Below are positions 9,237 to 19,301 of a stretch of 64,000 nucleotides of DNA, piece after piece. The notes beneath the pieces are model-generated. The model ran no database searches, had not been told where the DNA came from, and was given only the letters and a program-made list of their open reading frames with translations. Source of the stretch: Anabaena sp. UHCC 0187 (GTDB taxonomy: Bacteria > Cyanobacteriota > Cyanobacteriia > Cyanobacteriales > Nostocaceae); assembly GCF_009712035.1 (NCBI RefSeq), contig NZ_VILB01000003.1:124001-188000 (forward strand), read 5' to 3'. The first letter of the stretch is position 1; every line of letters begins with the position of its first letter. The translations under genes were made by a program, and so were the position numbers.

Positions 9237-10549
9237 TATTGTTTCACCATTCCTTCATAACGCTGAGAGATAACGTAAGTTTGGATTTGTTTAGCCGTAT
9301 CAATTGCCACACCGACTAAAATTAACAAAGATGTTGCACCCAGCCCCTTAAAGGTTGGTACTTTCAAAGCACTTTCTACGGCTGTGGGAATAATTGCCAC
9401 TAAACCTAGAAAGATAGCTCCTAAAAAAGTGAGTCGGTTTGTCACCCGTTCAATATACTCACTAGTAGCTTTTCCGGGACGAATACCGGGAATACTAGAA
9501 CCCATTTTTTTCAAATTCTGAGCCACATCTACTGGGTTGAGAATCAACGAAGAATAGAAGTAGCTGAAAAAAACAATGGAAGTTAAGTAAACGAGGGCAT
9601 ATACCCAAGGTGCAGAACCACCAGGACTTAAATAGGTATTAACGATGTTTGCTAATTCGGGATTTTTAGTGAAATTGGCGACTAAAAGTGGCAAACTCAG
9701 GATTGCGGCTGCGAAAATAATCGGCATTACCCCACCAGAGTTGAGACGTAGGGGTAAATAACTACGCTGTTCTGCTAAAACTCTTCTGCCTACTTGACGA
9801 CGGGCAGAAATAATGGGGATGCGGCGCATTCCTTCCTGTACGAACACAATACCCACGATTGTGAACATAAAAACCACTACAAGCACGATGACGCGCCCGA
9901 CTATTTCCCGTCCACCAACTTGTACCAAGTCAATGGTATCGCCGAGAGACTTGGGTAAAGATGCCACAATGTTGACAAAAATCAACAAAGATGCACCATT
10001 ACCGATACCGCGTTCTGTAATCAGTTCCGATGCCCACATTACGAACATTGAACCAGCAGTGAGAGCTATTGCCGTTTCTGCCACGAATATCGGACCTGGT
10101 GTTTTGGCAAATTGTTGGAGAAATAATGCCGAAAAAGCCACACTTTGAATAATTGCCCAAACTACAGTCACATAGCGGGTAATTTGTGATATTTTCCGCC
10201 TACCTGCTTCGCCTTCATTTTTCTGTAAATTTTCTAAAGATGGCAGAGCAGAAGTGAGTAATTGGATAATAATGGACGCATTAATAAAGGGCAAAATCCC
10301 CAAGGCAAAGACACCCAAAGTAGAGAGTCCCCGCCCAGAGAATATATCCAATAAACCAAAGATGGAATTGTTGCCCGATATAGCTTCAGCAAACTTAGGT
10401 CTATCAATTCCTGGGACAGGTAAAAAGATACCCAGGCGAACCAAAATTAAAATACCGACAGTGACAAGCAGCCTACCTCTCAGTCCGGCTGCTTGCGCCA
10501 TCTGCATAAAAGTTTCTTGAGCCGTTGGGGCTTTGTCTCGACTGATCAT
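9236..10549 (-). CDS. secY: Protein translocase subunit SecY
   Basis: Pore subunit of the SecYEG channel for plasma and thylakoid membranes. About ten transmembrane helices are visible. Conserved pieces include PGIDRP near the first external segment, the plug region, [17 protein letters not shown] (TM5 region) and the cytoplasmic loop [13 protein letters not shown]. The length is 437 residues. It follows rplO, the usual spc order, and overlaps adk by one base. secG is found separately at 31511. Confidence 0.97.
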   Translation of the reverse strand: MISRDKAPTAQETFMQMAQAAGLRGRLLVTVGILILVRLGIFLPVPGIDRPKFAEAISGNNSIFGLLDIFSGRGLSTLGVFALGILPFINASIIIQLLTSALPSLENLQKNEGEAGRRKISQITRYVTVVWAIIQSVAFSALFLQQFAKTPGPIFVAETAIALTAGSMFVMWASELITERGIGNGASLLIFVNIVASLPKSLGDTIDLVQVGGREIVGRVIVLVVVFMFTIVGIVFVQEGMRRIPIISARRQVGRRVLAEQRSYLPLRLNSGGVMPIIFAAAILSLPLLVANFTKNPELANIVNTYLSPGGSAPWVYALVYLTSIVFFSYFYSSLILNPVDVAQNLKKMGSSIPGIRPGKATSEYIERVTNRLTFLGAIFLGLVAIIPTAVESALKVPTFKGLGATSLLILVGVAIDTAKQIQTYVISQRYEGMVKQ

Positions 10550-10569
10550 AGAGTTTTCCCTTTGAAGTC

Positions 10570-10715
10570 CTAACTATGATTTACGTGATTCATGTGATGA
10601 AGATGATTAAGTCGTCTGAATTGTGATTTTTGTGATTTATTTGATGAAGATGATTATCAAAATCACATTCATCATCCTAATCATATAAATCATCTTAATC
10701 ATAAAAATCATAGTT
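10570..10715. repeat. Degenerate fold-back repeat (rplO-secY spacer)
   Basis: The spacer is built from degenerate units of GATGAAGATGATTA and GTGATTT on its right-reading half, and from their complements (TAATCATATAAATCATC, AATCAT) in the other half. It could form a long imperfect hairpin in the leftward mRNA between rplO and secY. It does not resemble the TGTCAGT arrays of other spacers. Confidence 0.7.
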
Positions 10716-10722
10716 CAGACTT

Positions 10723-11166
10723 TTATACAGCTTCACAACTTCCACCAGCAGCTTCAATTTTGATCCGAGCTTGGCCTGTGAAAGCAGCAGCTTTTACCTG
10801 AAGAGGAACATTCAATTCCCCATTACCCAAAATTTTCAATTCACCTTTAACAGTGGTTAAGATACCCGCCGCTTTTAAAGATTCCAATGTTACTTCTGAG
10901 TTAGCAGGTAAATCATTTAATTTCTCTACATTAATCGTAGTGTAGATTCTCCGGTTCATCAGGGGGAAACCCTTCAGTTTAGGTATCCGGCGGTACAATG
11001 GCTGTTGACCACCTTCAAAACCTGGTCTTGTCCCACTACCAGAACGGGATTTTTGACCACGCATCCCTAAACCAGCACTAGCACCTTGTCCAGCAGAAAT
11101 ACCTCTACCTACACGCTTACGGCGTTTTTTAGAGCCTTTTTGGGGCTTAACATCATTAAGTCTCAT
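10723..11166 (-). CDS. rplO: Ribosomal protein uL15
   Basis: Large-subunit assembly protein. Motifs are [20 protein letters not shown], the Gly-rich [24 protein letters not shown] segment and [19 protein letters not shown]. The length is 147 residues. It follows rpsE directly; the usual rpmD (L30) gene between them is absent, which is normal for cyanobacteria. Confidence 0.97.
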   Translation of the reverse strand: MRLNDVKPQKGSKKRRKRVGRGISAGQGASAGLGMRGQKSRSGSGTRPGFEGGQQPLYRRIPKLKGFPLMNRRIYTTINVEKLNDLPANSEVTLESLKAAGILTTVKGELKILGNGELNVPLQVKAAAFTGQARIKIEAAGGSCEAV

Positions 11167-11176
11167 TTTGGTTTGT

Positions 11177-11210
11177 GATTTTAGATTTTAGATTTTGGAT
11201 TTTAGATTGA
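11177..11210. repeat. GATTTTAGATTTT array (rpsE-rplO)
   Basis: Four imperfect copies of an ATTTTAG/ATTTTGG unit upstream of rplO. The same unit fills the rpsS-rplB and rplB-rplW spacers. Confidence 0.75.
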
Positions 11211-11230
11211 GAATCTGATACAAAGGGTGA

Positions 11231-11755
11231 CTAAATATAGAGTTTCTCAATGGCGATACCGCGATCTTCAGCAACTTCACTTAATGTCCGCAGGGTAGAT
11301 AGAGCGTTTACTGCGGCTCTAGCATTATTCAAAGGGTTATTTGAACCTAGTTGTTTAGCCAGAATATTGCGTATTCCTGCTAACTCTAATACAGTCCGTA
11401 CCGCACCCCCGGCAATTACCCCTGTACCTGGTGCGGCTGGGCGCATCATGACTTTAGCCCCGCCACCAACACCGTCAATGGGGTGAGGAATGGAATTGGA
11501 TTTAGTGATAGGAATGTCAATGAGATGTTTTTTACCATCAGCGACACCTTTTTTTACTGCACCAATTACATCTGATGCCTTACCAACTCCGACTCCAACT
11601 TGTCCACGTTCATTACCGACGACGACAATGGCACGGAAGCTGAGTTTTTTACCACCTTTGACGACTTTACTCACCCGGCGGATTTGGATAACTCGCTCTT
11701 GCCAGGTGGTTTCTTCTTTTTTTGTACGGCTTGCTTTACGACGACCGGTTACCAT
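11231..11755 (-). CDS. rpsE: Ribosomal protein uS5
   Basis: Small-subunit protein at the mRNA entry side, important for accuracy. [19 protein letters not shown] and [19 protein letters not shown] form the double-stranded-RNA-binding-like N-domain, and [19 protein letters not shown] marks the C-domain. I chose the ATG at 11755 (MVTGRRKA), which matches cyanobacterial S5. A TTG two codons upstream is possible but less likely. An AGAGAG Shine-Dalgarno-like motif lies about 7-12 nt upstream. The length is 174 residues. Confidence 0.96.
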   Translation of the reverse strand: MVTGRRKASRTKKEETTWQERVIQIRRVSKVVKGGKKLSFRAIVVVGNERGQVGVGVGKASDVIGAVKKGVADGKKHLIDIPITKSNSIPHPIDGVGGGAKVMMRPAAPGTGVIAGGAVRTVLELAGIRNILAKQLGSNNPLNNARAAVNALSTLRTLSEVAEDRGIAIEKLYI

Positions 11756-11772
11756 AATCAATGCTCTCTTTT

Positions 11773-11832
11773 AGTTGTCAGTTGTCAGTTGTCAGTTGTC
11801 AGTTGTCAGTTGCTACTGACTATTGACTACTG
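11773..11832. repeat. TGTCAGT heptamer array with inverted tail (rplR-rpsE)
   Basis: Five TTGTCAG units (11773-11812) are followed by ACTGACTATTGACTACTGAC. The tail contains ACTGAC, the reverse complement of GTCAGT, so the transcript can fold back. Confidence 0.85.
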
Positions 11833-11838
11833 ACGGAC

Positions 11839-12201
11839 TTAGAATTCTAAACCAGCCTCGCGTGCCGCCTCGGCCAGGGCTTTAACGCGACCATGATAAA
11901 GGTTGCCACCACGGTCAAAAACGACCTTAGTGATCCCTTTTTCTAGGGCGCGGACAGCTACCAATTTACCAACTTGCACTGATGCGTCACAGTTAGCGCC
12001 AGAAGCTATGTTAGATTTCAATTCTGGTTCTACAGTGGATGCGGCTACTATAGTTTCCTGCTTGGCATCATCAATTACTTGAGCATAAATATGCTCATTA
12101 GATCGGAATATAGCCAAGCGTGGACGTTCTGGGGAACCGTTGACTTTGCCACGAACGCGCCGATGACGACGTTGTTTTGATTCTTTGCGTGTAAGTTTCA
12201 T
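11839..12201 (-). CDS. rplR: Ribosomal protein uL18
   Basis: 5S rRNA-binding protein. Conserved pieces are [33 protein letters not shown] and the end [25 protein letters not shown]. The length of 120 residues is normal. It begins 2 nt after the rplF stop, so it is tightly coupled to rplF. Confidence 0.97.
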   Translation of the reverse strand: MKLTRKESKQRRHRRVRGKVNGSPERPRLAIFRSNEHIYAQVIDDAKQETIVAASTVEPELKSNIASGANCDASVQVGKLVAVRALEKGITKVVFDRGGNLYHGRVKALAEAAREAGLEF

Positions 12202-12203
12202 AT

Positions 12204-12752
12204 TTACTTCTTACCACCCTTACCAGTCTTACCAGCTTTGCGTCTGACCACTTCACCTGCATAGCGAATACCTTTACCTTTGTAAGGTTCAGGTGGACGG
12301 ACGGCACGAATTTTAGCTGCTGTGTTGCCGACAATTTCTTTGTCATAACCGCTGACTATGACATTAGTAGTCCCTTCTACTGCAAACTGAATTCCTGCTG
12401 GGGGTTCAATTTGAACTTGATGGCTATAACCCATATTTAAAACTAGGTTACTGCCTTGAAGTTGGGCGCGATAACCAACCCCTTGGATTTCCAAGCGACG
12501 TTGAAAACCCTGAGATACTCCCTCCACCATGTTAGCCACCAAGGTGCGGCTCAAACCGTGCATTTGTCTGGAGGTGCGGGTTTCATCACGACGAGTAACT
12601 AGCAATGTTTCTCCGTCTAAGGAGAGTATGACATTGTTAGGTAGTTGACGGGAAAGTTCGCCTTTAGGACCTTTCACCACTACTTTGACACCATCAATCG
12701 CCACTTGCACTTTGGCGGGAATGGTAATTGGACGTTTACCAATACGAGACAT
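12204..12752 (-). CDS. rplF: Ribosomal protein uL6
   Basis: Large-subunit protein near the sarcin-ricin loop. [21 protein letters not shown] starts the first of two similar domains. The C-terminal signature [23 protein letters not shown] is complete. The length is 182 residues. It lies two bases before rplR. Confidence 0.97.
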   Translation of the reverse strand: MSRIGKRPITIPAKVQVAIDGVKVVVKGPKGELSRQLPNNVILSLDGETLLVTRRDETRTSRQMHGLSRTLVANMVEGVSQGFQRRLEIQGVGYRAQLQGSNLVLNMGYSHQVQIEPPAGIQFAVEGTTNVIVSGYDKEIVGNTAAKIRAVRPPEPYKGKGIRYAGEVVRRKAGKTGKGGKK

Positions 12753-12765
12753 GATTTTTTGTTCT

Positions 12766-12838
12766 TTGTCAGTTGTTTTTTGTCAGTTGTCAGTTGTTCG
12801 TTGTTTTGCCACTGACCAATGACCAATGACCAATGACG
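12766..12838. repeat. TGTCAGT array with CCAATGA inverted tail (rplF-rpsH)
   Basis: Copies of TTGTCAG (12776-12800) are followed by CACTGACCAATGACCAATGACCAATGA (from about 12810), itself a tandem of the heptamer ATGACCA. The two halves are partly complementary, giving a potential hairpin in the mRNA between rpsH and rplF. Confidence 0.8.
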
Positions 12839-12839
12839 A

Positions 12840-13241
12840 CTACCAAACGTGGCAAAGCACTTCACCGCCTAGATTTTGGCGACGTGCTTCGCGGTCAGTC
12901 ATAATCCCACTGGATGTAGAAATAATGGCAATACCGATACCGCCTAGCACTCTTGGTAATTCTTTTTTGTTGGAGTAAACACGTAAACCTGGTTTACTCA
13001 CTCGCTTTAGGGCAGTGATTAAGGGTTGGCGATTTTTACCTTTGTATTTCAGGGAAATTACTAGGTTACGCTTGATTCCTTCTCCTGCTTCTTCAACTTC
13101 CGCAATAAAGCCTTCTTCCCGCAGCACCTTAGCAATACTAAGAGTCATTTTTGTAGCTGGTACTTGCGTAGTTTGATGCCTCGCCATATTGGCATTGCGG
13201 ATGCGCGTCAGCATATCTGCAATTGTGTCGTTAGCCGCCAT
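12840..13241 (-). CDS. rpsH: Ribosomal protein uS8
   Basis: Primary 16S rRNA-binding protein and, in E. coli, the regulator of the spc operon. [28 protein letters not shown] and the terminal [27 protein letters not shown] are canonical. The length is 133 residues. It directly follows rplE; rpsN (S14), found between them in E. coli, is absent as in other cyanobacteria. Confidence 0.97.
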   Translation of the reverse strand: MAANDTIADMLTRIRNANMARHQTTQVPATKMTLSIAKVLREEGFIAEVEEAGEGIKRNLVISLKYKGKNRQPLITALKRVSKPGLRVYSNKKELPRVLGGIGIAIISTSSGIMTDREARRQNLGGEVLCHVW

Positions 13242-13261
13242 CGTTCCCTCTTTAGATGAAC

Positions 13262-13810
13262 TTATTGATCGCGAAAGGGCATTCCCATTTCCTTAAGTAA
13301 GGCGCGGCCCTCTTCGTCGGTTTTTGCCGTGGTAATGATAGAAATATCTAAACCCCGGACTTGATCGATTCTGTCGTATTCGACTTCTGGAAAAATTAGC
13401 TGTTCGCGCACACCCAGAGTGTAGTTGCCACGGCCATCAAAGCTTTTGGGGCTGATACCACGAAAGTCTCTGATTCTGGGCAGTGTGAGGTTAATCAGAC
13501 GATCTAAGAAAGCGTACATCCGTTCGCCTCTTAGTGTCACCATAATCCCTACGGGCATACCTTGACGAATTTTAAAGCCGGCGATCGCTTTCTTTGCCCG
13601 TGTTACCACAGGTTTTTGTCCAGTAATCAGGGCAATTTCGCTTAAAGATGCCTCTAGTGATTTAGCGTTTTGAGCAGATTCTCCCAAACCTCTGTTTATA
13701 GTTATCTTAATCACCTTCGGCACTTGATGCACGTTGGTGTATTCAAACTGAGTAATCAATTTGGGAGTAATTGTCTCTTGATATACGGTTTTGAGTCGTG
13801 TTTTCGCCAT
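13262..13810 (-). CDS. rplE: Ribosomal protein uL5
   Basis: 5S rRNA-binding protein at the central protuberance. [37 protein letters not shown] and [19 protein letters not shown] are typical. The length of 182 residues is normal. It lies 20 nt upstream of rpsH in the reading direction. Confidence 0.97.
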   Translation of the reverse strand: MAKTRLKTVYQETITPKLITQFEYTNVHQVPKVIKITINRGLGESAQNAKSLEASLSEIALITGQKPVVTRAKKAIAGFKIRQGMPVGIMVTLRGERMYAFLDRLINLTLPRIRDFRGISPKSFDGRGNYTLGVREQLIFPEVEYDRIDQVRGLDISIITTAKTDEEGRALLKEMGMPFRDQ

Positions 13811-13857
13811 AGTGTTTGTCCTTATATCCCCTGGGCTTGGTCAGGGATCGCTTCGCT

Positions 13858-13932
13858 CTAATTAAAAATGACAAATTAAAAATTAAAAATCAACAATTTC
13901 AATTTTTTAATTCTTAATTTTTACTTTTTAAT
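13858..13932. repeat. AATTAAAAATT array (rplE-rplX)
   Basis: An AT-only tandem (AAAATGACAAATTAAAAATTAAAAATCAAC) is followed by its inverse (AATTTTTTAATTCTTAATTTTTACTTTTTAATT), so the transcript can form a long A-U hairpin. The right edge provides the stop codon of rplX. Confidence 0.75.
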
Positions 13933-14278
13933 TGTTAAGAATTTCACCTGTTTTTTTGAGCATTCTCACTTTCTTGCCTTCGGCTGTGAAAGTGTAGCAA
14001 ACACGACTAGCGACGTTTTGCTTGGTGGAATAGAGCATCACATTGGAGCTATGAATGGGGTACTCCTGGGTGACTATTTGCCCTGATTCACCTTCTTGTT
14101 GAGGTTTCACGTGCTTGGTTTTAAAGTTAACACCTTTGACAAGCACTTTACTCAGTTGTGGTAGTGCTTTAATCACTTCTCCAACTTTACCTTTATCTTT
14201 GCCAGCGATGACTTGCACAGTATCACCGGTTTTGACGTGCATTTTATGAAAAACTTTGGGTTGTGGGCGCTTTGCCAT
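13928..14278 (-). CDS. rplX: Ribosomal protein uL24
   Basis: Assembly initiator protein of the large subunit. The KOW motif is visible in [20 protein letters not shown] (about residues 16-35). [20 protein letters not shown] follows. The length is 116 residues. Its ATG overlaps the rplN stop by one base. Confidence 0.97.
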   Translation of the reverse strand: MAKRPQPKVFHKMHVKTGDTVQVIAGKDKGKVGEVIKALPQLSKVLVKGVNFKTKHVKPQQEGESGQIVTQEYPIHSSNVMLYSTKQNVASRVCYTFTAEGKKVRMLKKTGEILNN

Positions 14279-14646
14279 TACAGCACCTCCGGAGCCAGAG
14301 AAACAATTTTAGTAAAGTTTTTGTCGCGCAGTTCACGAGCTACGGGACCAAATACCCGTGTACCTCTAGGATTACCTTCTTTATTGATAATCACTGCGGC
14401 GTTATCGTCAAAACGGATAGCCATGCCACTGTCACGACTAATAGCTTTACGAGTACGGACAATTACTGCTTCTACAACATCTGACTTTTTTACAGCCATG
14501 TTGGGTGAAGACTCTTTGACAACAGCGATAATTCTATCGCCTACGCCACCATAACGGCGGTTACCTGCACCTAATACGCGGATGCACATTAGTTTTTTAG
14601 CACCGCTATTATCTGCGACATTCAGATAAGATTGGGGTTGAATCAC
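14278..14646 (-). CDS. rplN: Ribosomal protein uL14
   Basis: Large-subunit protein at an intersubunit bridge. [22 protein letters not shown] and [18 protein letters not shown] are diagnostic. The length of 122 residues is normal. It is coupled to rplX by a one-base overlap and follows rpsQ. Confidence 0.97.
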   Translation of the reverse strand: MIQPQSYLNVADNSGAKKLMCIRVLGAGNRRYGGVGDRIIAVVKESSPNMAVKKSDVVEAVIVRTRKAISRDSGMAIRFDDNAAVIINKEGNPRGTRVFGPVARELRDKNFTKIVSLAPEVL

Positions 14647-14694
14647 AACTGGTCTCTCTTTTAGGGTCGTTGTAGCTGATGGTACAACTGTTTA

Positions 14695-14943
14695 CTAAGT
14701 AGCTTTAATGTTCAGGATTTCTTTGACTTGCCAACGCTTGGTTTTGCTCAGGGGTCTAGTTTCCTGAATCCGCACCCGGTCGCCTATTTTGCAAGTATTC
14801 TCTTCGTCGTGAACTTTATAGCGGCGGGTTTGAACTACGATTTTGCCGTACTTGGGGTGAGGAGCGCGGTTTTCTATGGCTACTACCACAGTTTTTTGCA
14901 TTTTATCGCTCACTACCAAGCCAACTCGTTCTTTGACTGCCAT
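14695..14943 (-). CDS. rpsQ: Ribosomal protein uS17
   Basis: 16S rRNA-binding OB-fold protein. [21 protein letters not shown] and [30 protein letters not shown] match the family. The length is 82 residues. It lies 6 nt after rpmC. Confidence 0.97.
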   Translation of the reverse strand: MAVKERVGLVVSDKMQKTVVVAIENRAPHPKYGKIVVQTRRYKVHDEENTCKIGDRVRIQETRPLSKTKRWQVKEILNIKAT

Positions 14944-14949
14944 AATCTC

Positions 14950-15177
14950 CTACTTTTGTTCTTGGTCTGAAAGACTCGCTGCCCGTTTCCGTTCTCCTTC
15001 TACTGTTAGTAATTGGGAGAGGCGATGGCGTGCGTGTTTGAACTGGTGAGGCTTTTCTAATTGTCTAGTGGCTTTTTGTAAGCGCAACTGGAATAGTTGT
15101 CTTTTCACAGCGACAATTTCCTCAGACAGCCGTTCGTCATTTAATTCTCTAGCTTCTGAAATCTTGGGAAGAGGCAT
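14950..15177 (-). CDS. rpmC: Ribosomal protein uL29
   Basis: Small helical protein near the tunnel exit. LNDERLSEEIVAVKRQLFQLRLQ is the L29 signature. The length is 75 residues with a slightly extended C-terminus, as in other cyanobacteria. It starts three bases after the rplP stop. Confidence 0.95.
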   Translation of the reverse strand: MPLPKISEARELNDERLSEEIVAVKRQLFQLRLQKATRQLEKPHQFKHARHRLSQLLTVEGERKRAASLSDQEQK

Positions 15178-15180
15178 AAA

Positions 15181-15606
15181 CTACTCCTGCTCCTGTGGTT
15201 GAGAGCGGGCAATAAATTTGGTCTTAATTGGCAACTTAGCGTCAGCCAACCGCATAGCTTCGCGGGCAATTTCTTCAGTAACGCCGCCAATTTCAAACAT
15301 GATCCGGCCTGGTTTGACTACGGCTACCCAAAACTCTGGGTTACCCTTACCAGAACCCATCCGGGTTTCAGCAGGACGCATGGTGATTGGTTTGTCAGGG
15401 AAAATCCGAATCCAGATTTTGCCACCCCGGCGAATATAACGAGTCATTGCCCGACGGGAAGCCTCGATTTGCCGTGAGGTAATCCAAGATGGTTCTTGGG
15501 CTTGGAGTCCAAAATCCCCAAAGTTGAGGGTACTTCCACGGGTGGCAAGACCTTCCATGCGTCCGCGTTGTTGTTTGCGGAATTTAGTTCTTCTAGGACT
15601 TAACAT
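15181..15606 (-). CDS. rplP: Ribosomal protein uL16
   Basis: Protein near the A-site finger of the large subunit. [45 protein letters not shown] and [20 protein letters not shown] are diagnostic. The length is 141 residues. It follows rpsC after a heptamer array. Confidence 0.97.
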   Translation of the reverse strand: MLSPRRTKFRKQQRGRMEGLATRGSTLNFGDFGLQAQEPSWITSRQIEASRRAMTRYIRRGGKIWIRIFPDKPITMRPAETRMGSGKGNPEFWVAVVKPGRIMFEIGGVTEEIAREAMRLADAKLPIKTKFIARSQPQEQE

Positions 15607-15609
15607 GAT

Positions 15610-15680
15610 TTGTCAGTTGTCGGTTGTCAGTTGTCAGTTGTCAGTTGTCAGTTTTTTTGCCACTGACTATTGAGCATTGA
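15610..15680. repeat. TGTCAGT array with inverted tail (rplP-rpsC)
   Basis: Six TTGTCAG/TCGGTTG units (15610-15653) are followed after a T-run by CCACTGACTATTGAGCATTGACTA. GTCAGT and ACTGAC can pair, giving a hairpin in the leftward transcript. Confidence 0.85.
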
Positions 15681-16460
15681 CTAGGATTCATTGGAGCGGT
15701 CTTCAAACTGTTGACGGCGACGTTGTTGTTGTCGGCGACGGGGTTCTCGTTCACGGTCACGATCACCACGGTCACGGTCTCTAGCTGGTTGAGCGGGAGC
15801 TTGTTCCTGTCCAGGAATAATTTCTCCTTTAAATACCCAAACTTTAATACCGAGAATCCCGTAAATTGTCTTAGCTGTGCAGCCAGAATAGTCAATATCA
15901 GCACGCAAGGTATGGAGAGGAACTCGACCTTCACGAGTCCACTCAGAGCGGGCAATTTCTGCACCGTTGAGCCGACCACCGACTTGAACTTTGATTCCTT
16001 GGACACCTGCTCTTTGAGCGCGTTGAATTGCTTGACGAACAACTCGGCGGAAGGAAACCCGACGTTCTAATTGTTGAGCAATGTATTCAGCAATCAGGTA
16101 GGCATCAGCATCAACTCGTTGGACTTCAACAACGTTAATGCGAATTTGGCGATTACCACCCAAGGCTCCTTGTAGTCCCAACCGTAATGATTCAATACCT
16201 TGACCACCACGACCAACAACCACACCAGGTCTAGCTGTCCGGACTTCCAGGTCGATCTGATCAGCTTTGCGCTCGATTCTCACTTCGGAAATACCGGCGT
16301 TATTTTGAGCGTATCTACCTAGTTTTTGTTCAATGTATTGACGCAGTTTGTAGTCTTCTTGGAGAAGTTCTGGATAACGGTCAGGTTCTGCAAACCAACG
16401 GGATTGGTGTTCTTGAGTTATACCCAGTCGAAAGCCGACTGGATGAATTTTCTGTCCCAC
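15681..16460 (-). CDS. rpsC: Ribosomal protein uS3 with an Arg/Asp-rich tail
   Basis: mRNA-entry protein with KH type II domain. [22 protein letters not shown], the KH motif [16 protein letters not shown] and RGLIDYSG-type end ([16 protein letters not shown]) are present. Residues about 218-259 form a low-complexity tail rich in Arg, Asp, Glu and Gln (repeats of RD and RE, then [11 protein letters not shown]), which makes the protein longer (259 residues) than the E. coli form (about 230). Such tails are common in cyanobacterial S3, but this one is strongly repetitive. It follows rplV. Confidence 0.96.
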   Translation of the reverse strand: MGQKIHPVGFRLGITQEHQSRWFAEPDRYPELLQEDYKLRQYIEQKLGRYAQNNAGISEVRIERKADQIDLEVRTARPGVVVGRGGQGIESLRLGLQGALGGNRQIRINVVEVQRVDADAYLIAEYIAQQLERRVSFRRVVRQAIQRAQRAGVQGIKVQVGGRLNGAEIARSEWTREGRVPLHTLRADIDYSGCTAKTIYGILGIKVWVFKGEIIPGQEQAPAQPARDRDRGDRDREREPRRRQQQRRRQQFEDRSNES

Positions 16461-16517
16461 AAAAGCTTCCTCTAAAATTTCTTACTGTACGCAATTTTCT
16501 TGTGCCTGTATGGCTGT

Positions 16518-16883
16518 TTACTCAGCAGCAGTGCCAGCGGAAACAGCAACAGTGATATGACACGTTGGTTTGCGAATTTGGTAAGCTCGACCTTGCGCTC
16601 TGGGTTGAAACCGTTTTAGCACTGGTCCTTGGTCGGCATAGGCTTGACTAATCACCAAACTGGATCTGTCCAAGCCAGCATTATGCTCTGCATTAGCTGC
16701 GGCACTTCTGAGAACCTTTAAGATGGGGTCACAAGCACCATAGGGCATAAATTCGAGAATAATTAGTGCTTCTCTGTATGAACGCCCGCGAATTTGATCA
16801 AGTACACGGCGCACTTTATAGGGAGAAATGCGTATATAACGGGCGATTGCCTTAACTTCAGTAGTGTCAGTTGCCATTTTCAT
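16518..16883 (-). CDS. rplV: Ribosomal protein uL22
   Basis: Large-subunit tunnel protein. [22 protein letters not shown] and [24 protein letters not shown] are typical. Two ATGs are possible: 16883 (MKMATD) and 16877 (MATDTT). I keep 16883 because a GAG-containing Shine-Dalgarno-like motif is about 6 nt upstream, although [14 protein letters not shown] is the commoner cyanobacterial N-terminus. Confidence 0.95.
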   Translation of the reverse strand: MKMATDTTEVKAIARYIRISPYKVRRVLDQIRGRSYREALIILEFMPYGACDPILKVLRSAAANAEHNAGLDRSSLVISQAYADQGPVLKRFQPRAQGRAYQIRKPTCHITVAVSAGTAAE

Positions 16884-16896
16884 AACTTACTCTATG

Positions 16897-16968
16897 TTTG
16901 TCAGTTGTCTGTTGTCAGCGGTTGTCAGTTGCAAGAGGACTAAATGACCACTGACTACTGACTAAAGA
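16897..16968. repeat. TGTCAGT array with inverted tail (rplV-rpsS)
   Basis: TTGTCAG units (16897-16930) are followed by GACCACTGACTACTGACTAAAGACTA. As in the other spacers, the first half and the ACTGACT half are mutually complementary. Confidence 0.8.
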
Positions 16969-17247
16969 CTATCTCCCTGATTTTTTGTCACTTTTACCAT
17001 GACCTCTGTAGGTACGGGTAGGAGCAAATTCTCCTAACTTATGACCGACCATTTGTTCATTGACAAATACGGGAACGTGCTGCCGTCCATTGTGAACAGC
17101 GATAGTATGACCTACCATCAAGGGCAAAATTGTCGAAGCTCTCGACCAAGTTTTGACTACTTGTTTTTCATCTTTTGCGTTTAACTTCTCAATTTTCTTG
17201 AGCAGATGGTCAGCAACAAAAGGACCTTTTTTTAAAGAACGACCCAT
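16969..17247 (-). CDS. rpsS: Ribosomal protein uS19
   Basis: Small-subunit head protein. [45 protein letters not shown] and [21 protein letters not shown] are diagnostic. The length is 92 residues. The 15-20 bases before its ATG (...AATTGAACT) are the same as those before rplB. Confidence 0.97.
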   Translation of the reverse strand: MGRSLKKGPFVADHLLKKIEKLNAKDEKQVVKTWSRASTILPLMVGHTIAVHNGRQHVPVFVNEQMVGHKLGEFAPTRTYRGHGKSDKKSGR

Positions 17248-17393
17248 AGTTCAATTTTTGATTTTGGATTTTGGATTTTGAATTTCTTAATTTTGGATTT
17301 TGGATAACTAAGCTGTCTTCATATTAGGCTTCAAAAACTTTGAACGCTTAAAAATAGACTCAATCTAAAATCCAAAATTTAAAATCTAAAATT
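17248..17393. repeat. ATTTTGGATTTTGG array and its inverse (rpsS-rplB)
   Basis: On the plus strand, ATTTTGG units at about 17258-17304 are answered by CTAAAATCCAAAATTTAAAATCTAAAATT at 17363-17392. The two flanks are inverted copies, so the spacer RNA can fold into one long hairpin with a unique loop of about 60 nt. Confidence 0.8.
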
Positions 17394-18257
17394 CTAGGAC
17401 TGACGACCACCACGACCACGTTTAGATGATTTGCGGCGACGACGGATAATCAATTTAGTGCTGGCTTTCTTGCGATTCCGTGTCTTAGCTCCTAAAGTAG
17501 GTTTACCCCAAGGTGTTACAGGGCCGGCTCTACCGATAGGCGCTCTACCTTCACCACCACCATGTGGGTGATCCACTGGGTTCATGGCACTACCTCTAAC
17601 CTTGGGACGACGGCCTTTCCAGCGATTTCGTCCAGCTTTACCAGCACTGAGGTTTCTTGCGTCTGTATTACCTACTTGTCCAATGGTGGCGTAGCAATCA
17701 CGCCGAATCAACCGGACTTCACCTGAAGGTAACTTTAAGGTTACATAGTTGCCTTCTTTAGCGACCACTTGAGCTACTGCACCAGCAGCCCGCACGATTT
17801 GACCACCTTTACCTGGTGTCATTTCGACGTTGTGAACACTAGTACCCAAGGGCATATTCGATAGAGGTAAGGCATTACCATCTTCGATAGGAGATTCAGG
17901 CCCAGCAATTATCTTTGTGCCTACAGTCATGCCATTTGTTTGCAAGATGTAGCGTTTTTCGCCATCTTCATACAACACTAAAGCGATCCGCGCATTTCGG
18001 TTAGGATCGTATTCAATGGCTGTAACTGTAGCGGGCATATTCCGCTTATCTCGCTTAAAGTCGATAATGCGGTATAGTTGTTTGTGTCCGCCACCTCGAC
18101 GACGGCTGGTTATCCGCCCTTGATTGTTCCGACCTTTAGGACGATGAACTGATTCAGTTAATGATTTTTCTGGCTCAGTTTTCGTAATTTCGGCAAAGTC
18201 GGAGATGATAACTTGGCGAGTACTGGAGGTATAAGGGCGATAAGAACGAGTACCCAT
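17394..18257 (-). CDS. rplB: Ribosomal protein uL2
   Basis: Large-subunit core protein close to the peptidyl-transferase centre. [22 protein letters not shown] and the highly conserved [19 protein letters not shown] (with the functionally important His) are present. The length is 287 residues. It lies between rplW and rpsS in S10-operon order. Confidence 0.97.
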   Translation of the reverse strand: MGTRSYRPYTSSTRQVIISDFAEITKTEPEKSLTESVHRPKGRNNQGRITSRRRGGGHKQLYRIIDFKRDKRNMPATVTAIEYDPNRNARIALVLYEDGEKRYILQTNGMTVGTKIIAGPESPIEDGNALPLSNMPLGTSVHNVEMTPGKGGQIVRAAGAVAQVVAKEGNYVTLKLPSGEVRLIRRDCYATIGQVGNTDARNLSAGKAGRNRWKGRRPKVRGSAMNPVDHPHGGGEGRAPIGRAGPVTPWGKPTLGAKTRNRKKASTKLIIRRRRKSSKRGRGGRQS

Positions 18258-18345
18258 AGTTCAATTTTGGATTTTGGATTAATCAATTTTGGATTTTGGA
18301 TTTTGGATTTTAGATTGTTTATAATCTCAAATCTCAAATCTCAAA
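18258..18345. repeat. ATTTTGGATT array (rplB-rplW)
   Basis: ATTTTGG units at 18264-18310, then CTCAAATCTCAAATCTCAAATT at about 18326-18347. The left edge (CCCATAGTTCAATTTT) is identical in layout to the one before rpsS, suggesting the repeat and leader were duplicated or converted together. Confidence 0.75.
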
Positions 18346-18348
18346 TTC

Positions 18349-18666
18349 TTAAACTTCTGGGAAGAGAACTTTTCTGATTTTTTCTTCATCCCCAGGGGCT
18401 ACTGTGACAATGGCTCGCTTGTATTGGGGCTTGTAACCAATAAATCTACCTACACGTTTTTGTTTGCGTGGAGGGTTAGCGGTATTGACTTTGACGACCT
18501 TAACTGCAAATAGGTCTTCAATTGCGGCTCTAATTTGTGGCTTAGTGGCTTTAGGAATTACTTCAAATACGTATTTGTTTTGTTCCATGAGCATGGTCGC
18601 TTTTTCGGTGAGAATGGGGCGACGCACTAAATCAGGTAGATCACGGGTGGCAACTACTTTAGGCAC
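18349..18666 (-). CDS. rplW: Ribosomal protein uL23
   Basis: Tunnel-exit protein that docks trigger factor and [24 protein letters not shown] and [25 protein letters not shown] are the family signatures. The length is 105 residues. It overlaps the rplD end by 8 nt, so it is translationally coupled. Confidence 0.97.
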   Translation of the reverse strand: MPKVVATRDLPDLVRRPILTEKATMLMEQNKYVFEVIPKATKPQIRAAIEDLFAVKVVKVNTANPPRKQKRVGRFIGYKPQYKRAIVTVAPGDEEKIRKVLFPEV

Positions 18667-19291
18667 TGTAGACCTCCTGGATCTTATCTAGGGTTGATGA
18701 TGTGACGATAATTTTGTCAGCGTGGAGCAAGTCGTAAACGTTTAACTGGTCAGCAGGAATCAGTTTTAAGTTTTCGATGTTACGGGCTGATAAAAGCACG
18801 TTTTCTGCTATTTCAGACAAAATCAACAGTGTCTTTTGTTCTGATGTCGCACCCCATCTAGCTAATGCTGCTACGAGATCCTTGGTTTTAGGACGCTGTA
18901 ACTCATTGCTGAATTCTTCAACAACTATTAAATCTTCAGCACGGCCAATAAATGCTGTCCGCAATGCCAAACGGCGTTCTTTGCGGTTCATTTTCAGGTC
19001 GAAATCTCTGGGTTTTGGTCCAAAGATCACACCACCACCACGCCACAATGGCGAACGGATAGAACCTGCACGGGCGCGACCTGTGCCTTTTTGCCGCCAA
19101 GGTTTACGACCACCACCACGAACTTCTGCACGGGTTTTGGTGCTGGCAGTTCCCTGGCGAGAATTGGTCATTTGTCTGACTAGGGCGCGGTGTACGATAT
19201 GCACCGCTGTTGTTTCTTTGGCAACCCGTAGGTCGAAGTTTGTCTCTCCGACTTGCTCTCCTTGCCAATTTTTAATTACACTCTCTACCAT
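18659..19291 (-). CDS. rplD: Ribosomal protein uL4
   Basis: Tunnel constriction protein and, in E. coli, S10-operon autoregulator. [21 protein letters not shown] and [20 protein letters not shown] form the conserved extended loop. The length is 210 residues. No S10-type leader is evident here because rpsJ is not part of the cluster, so L4-mediated attenuation cannot be assumed. Confidence 0.97.
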   Translation of the reverse strand: MVESVIKNWQGEQVGETNFDLRVAKETTAVHIVHRALVRQMTNSRQGTASTKTRAEVRGGGRKPWRQKGTGRARAGSIRSPLWRGGGVIFGPKPRDFDLKMNRKERRLALRTAFIGRAEDLIVVEEFSNELQRPKTKDLVAALARWGATSEQKTLLILSEIAENVLLSARNIENLKLIPADQLNVYDLLHADKIIVTSSTLDKIQEVYSA

Positions 19292-19301
19292 CTTTGTGTC
19301 C

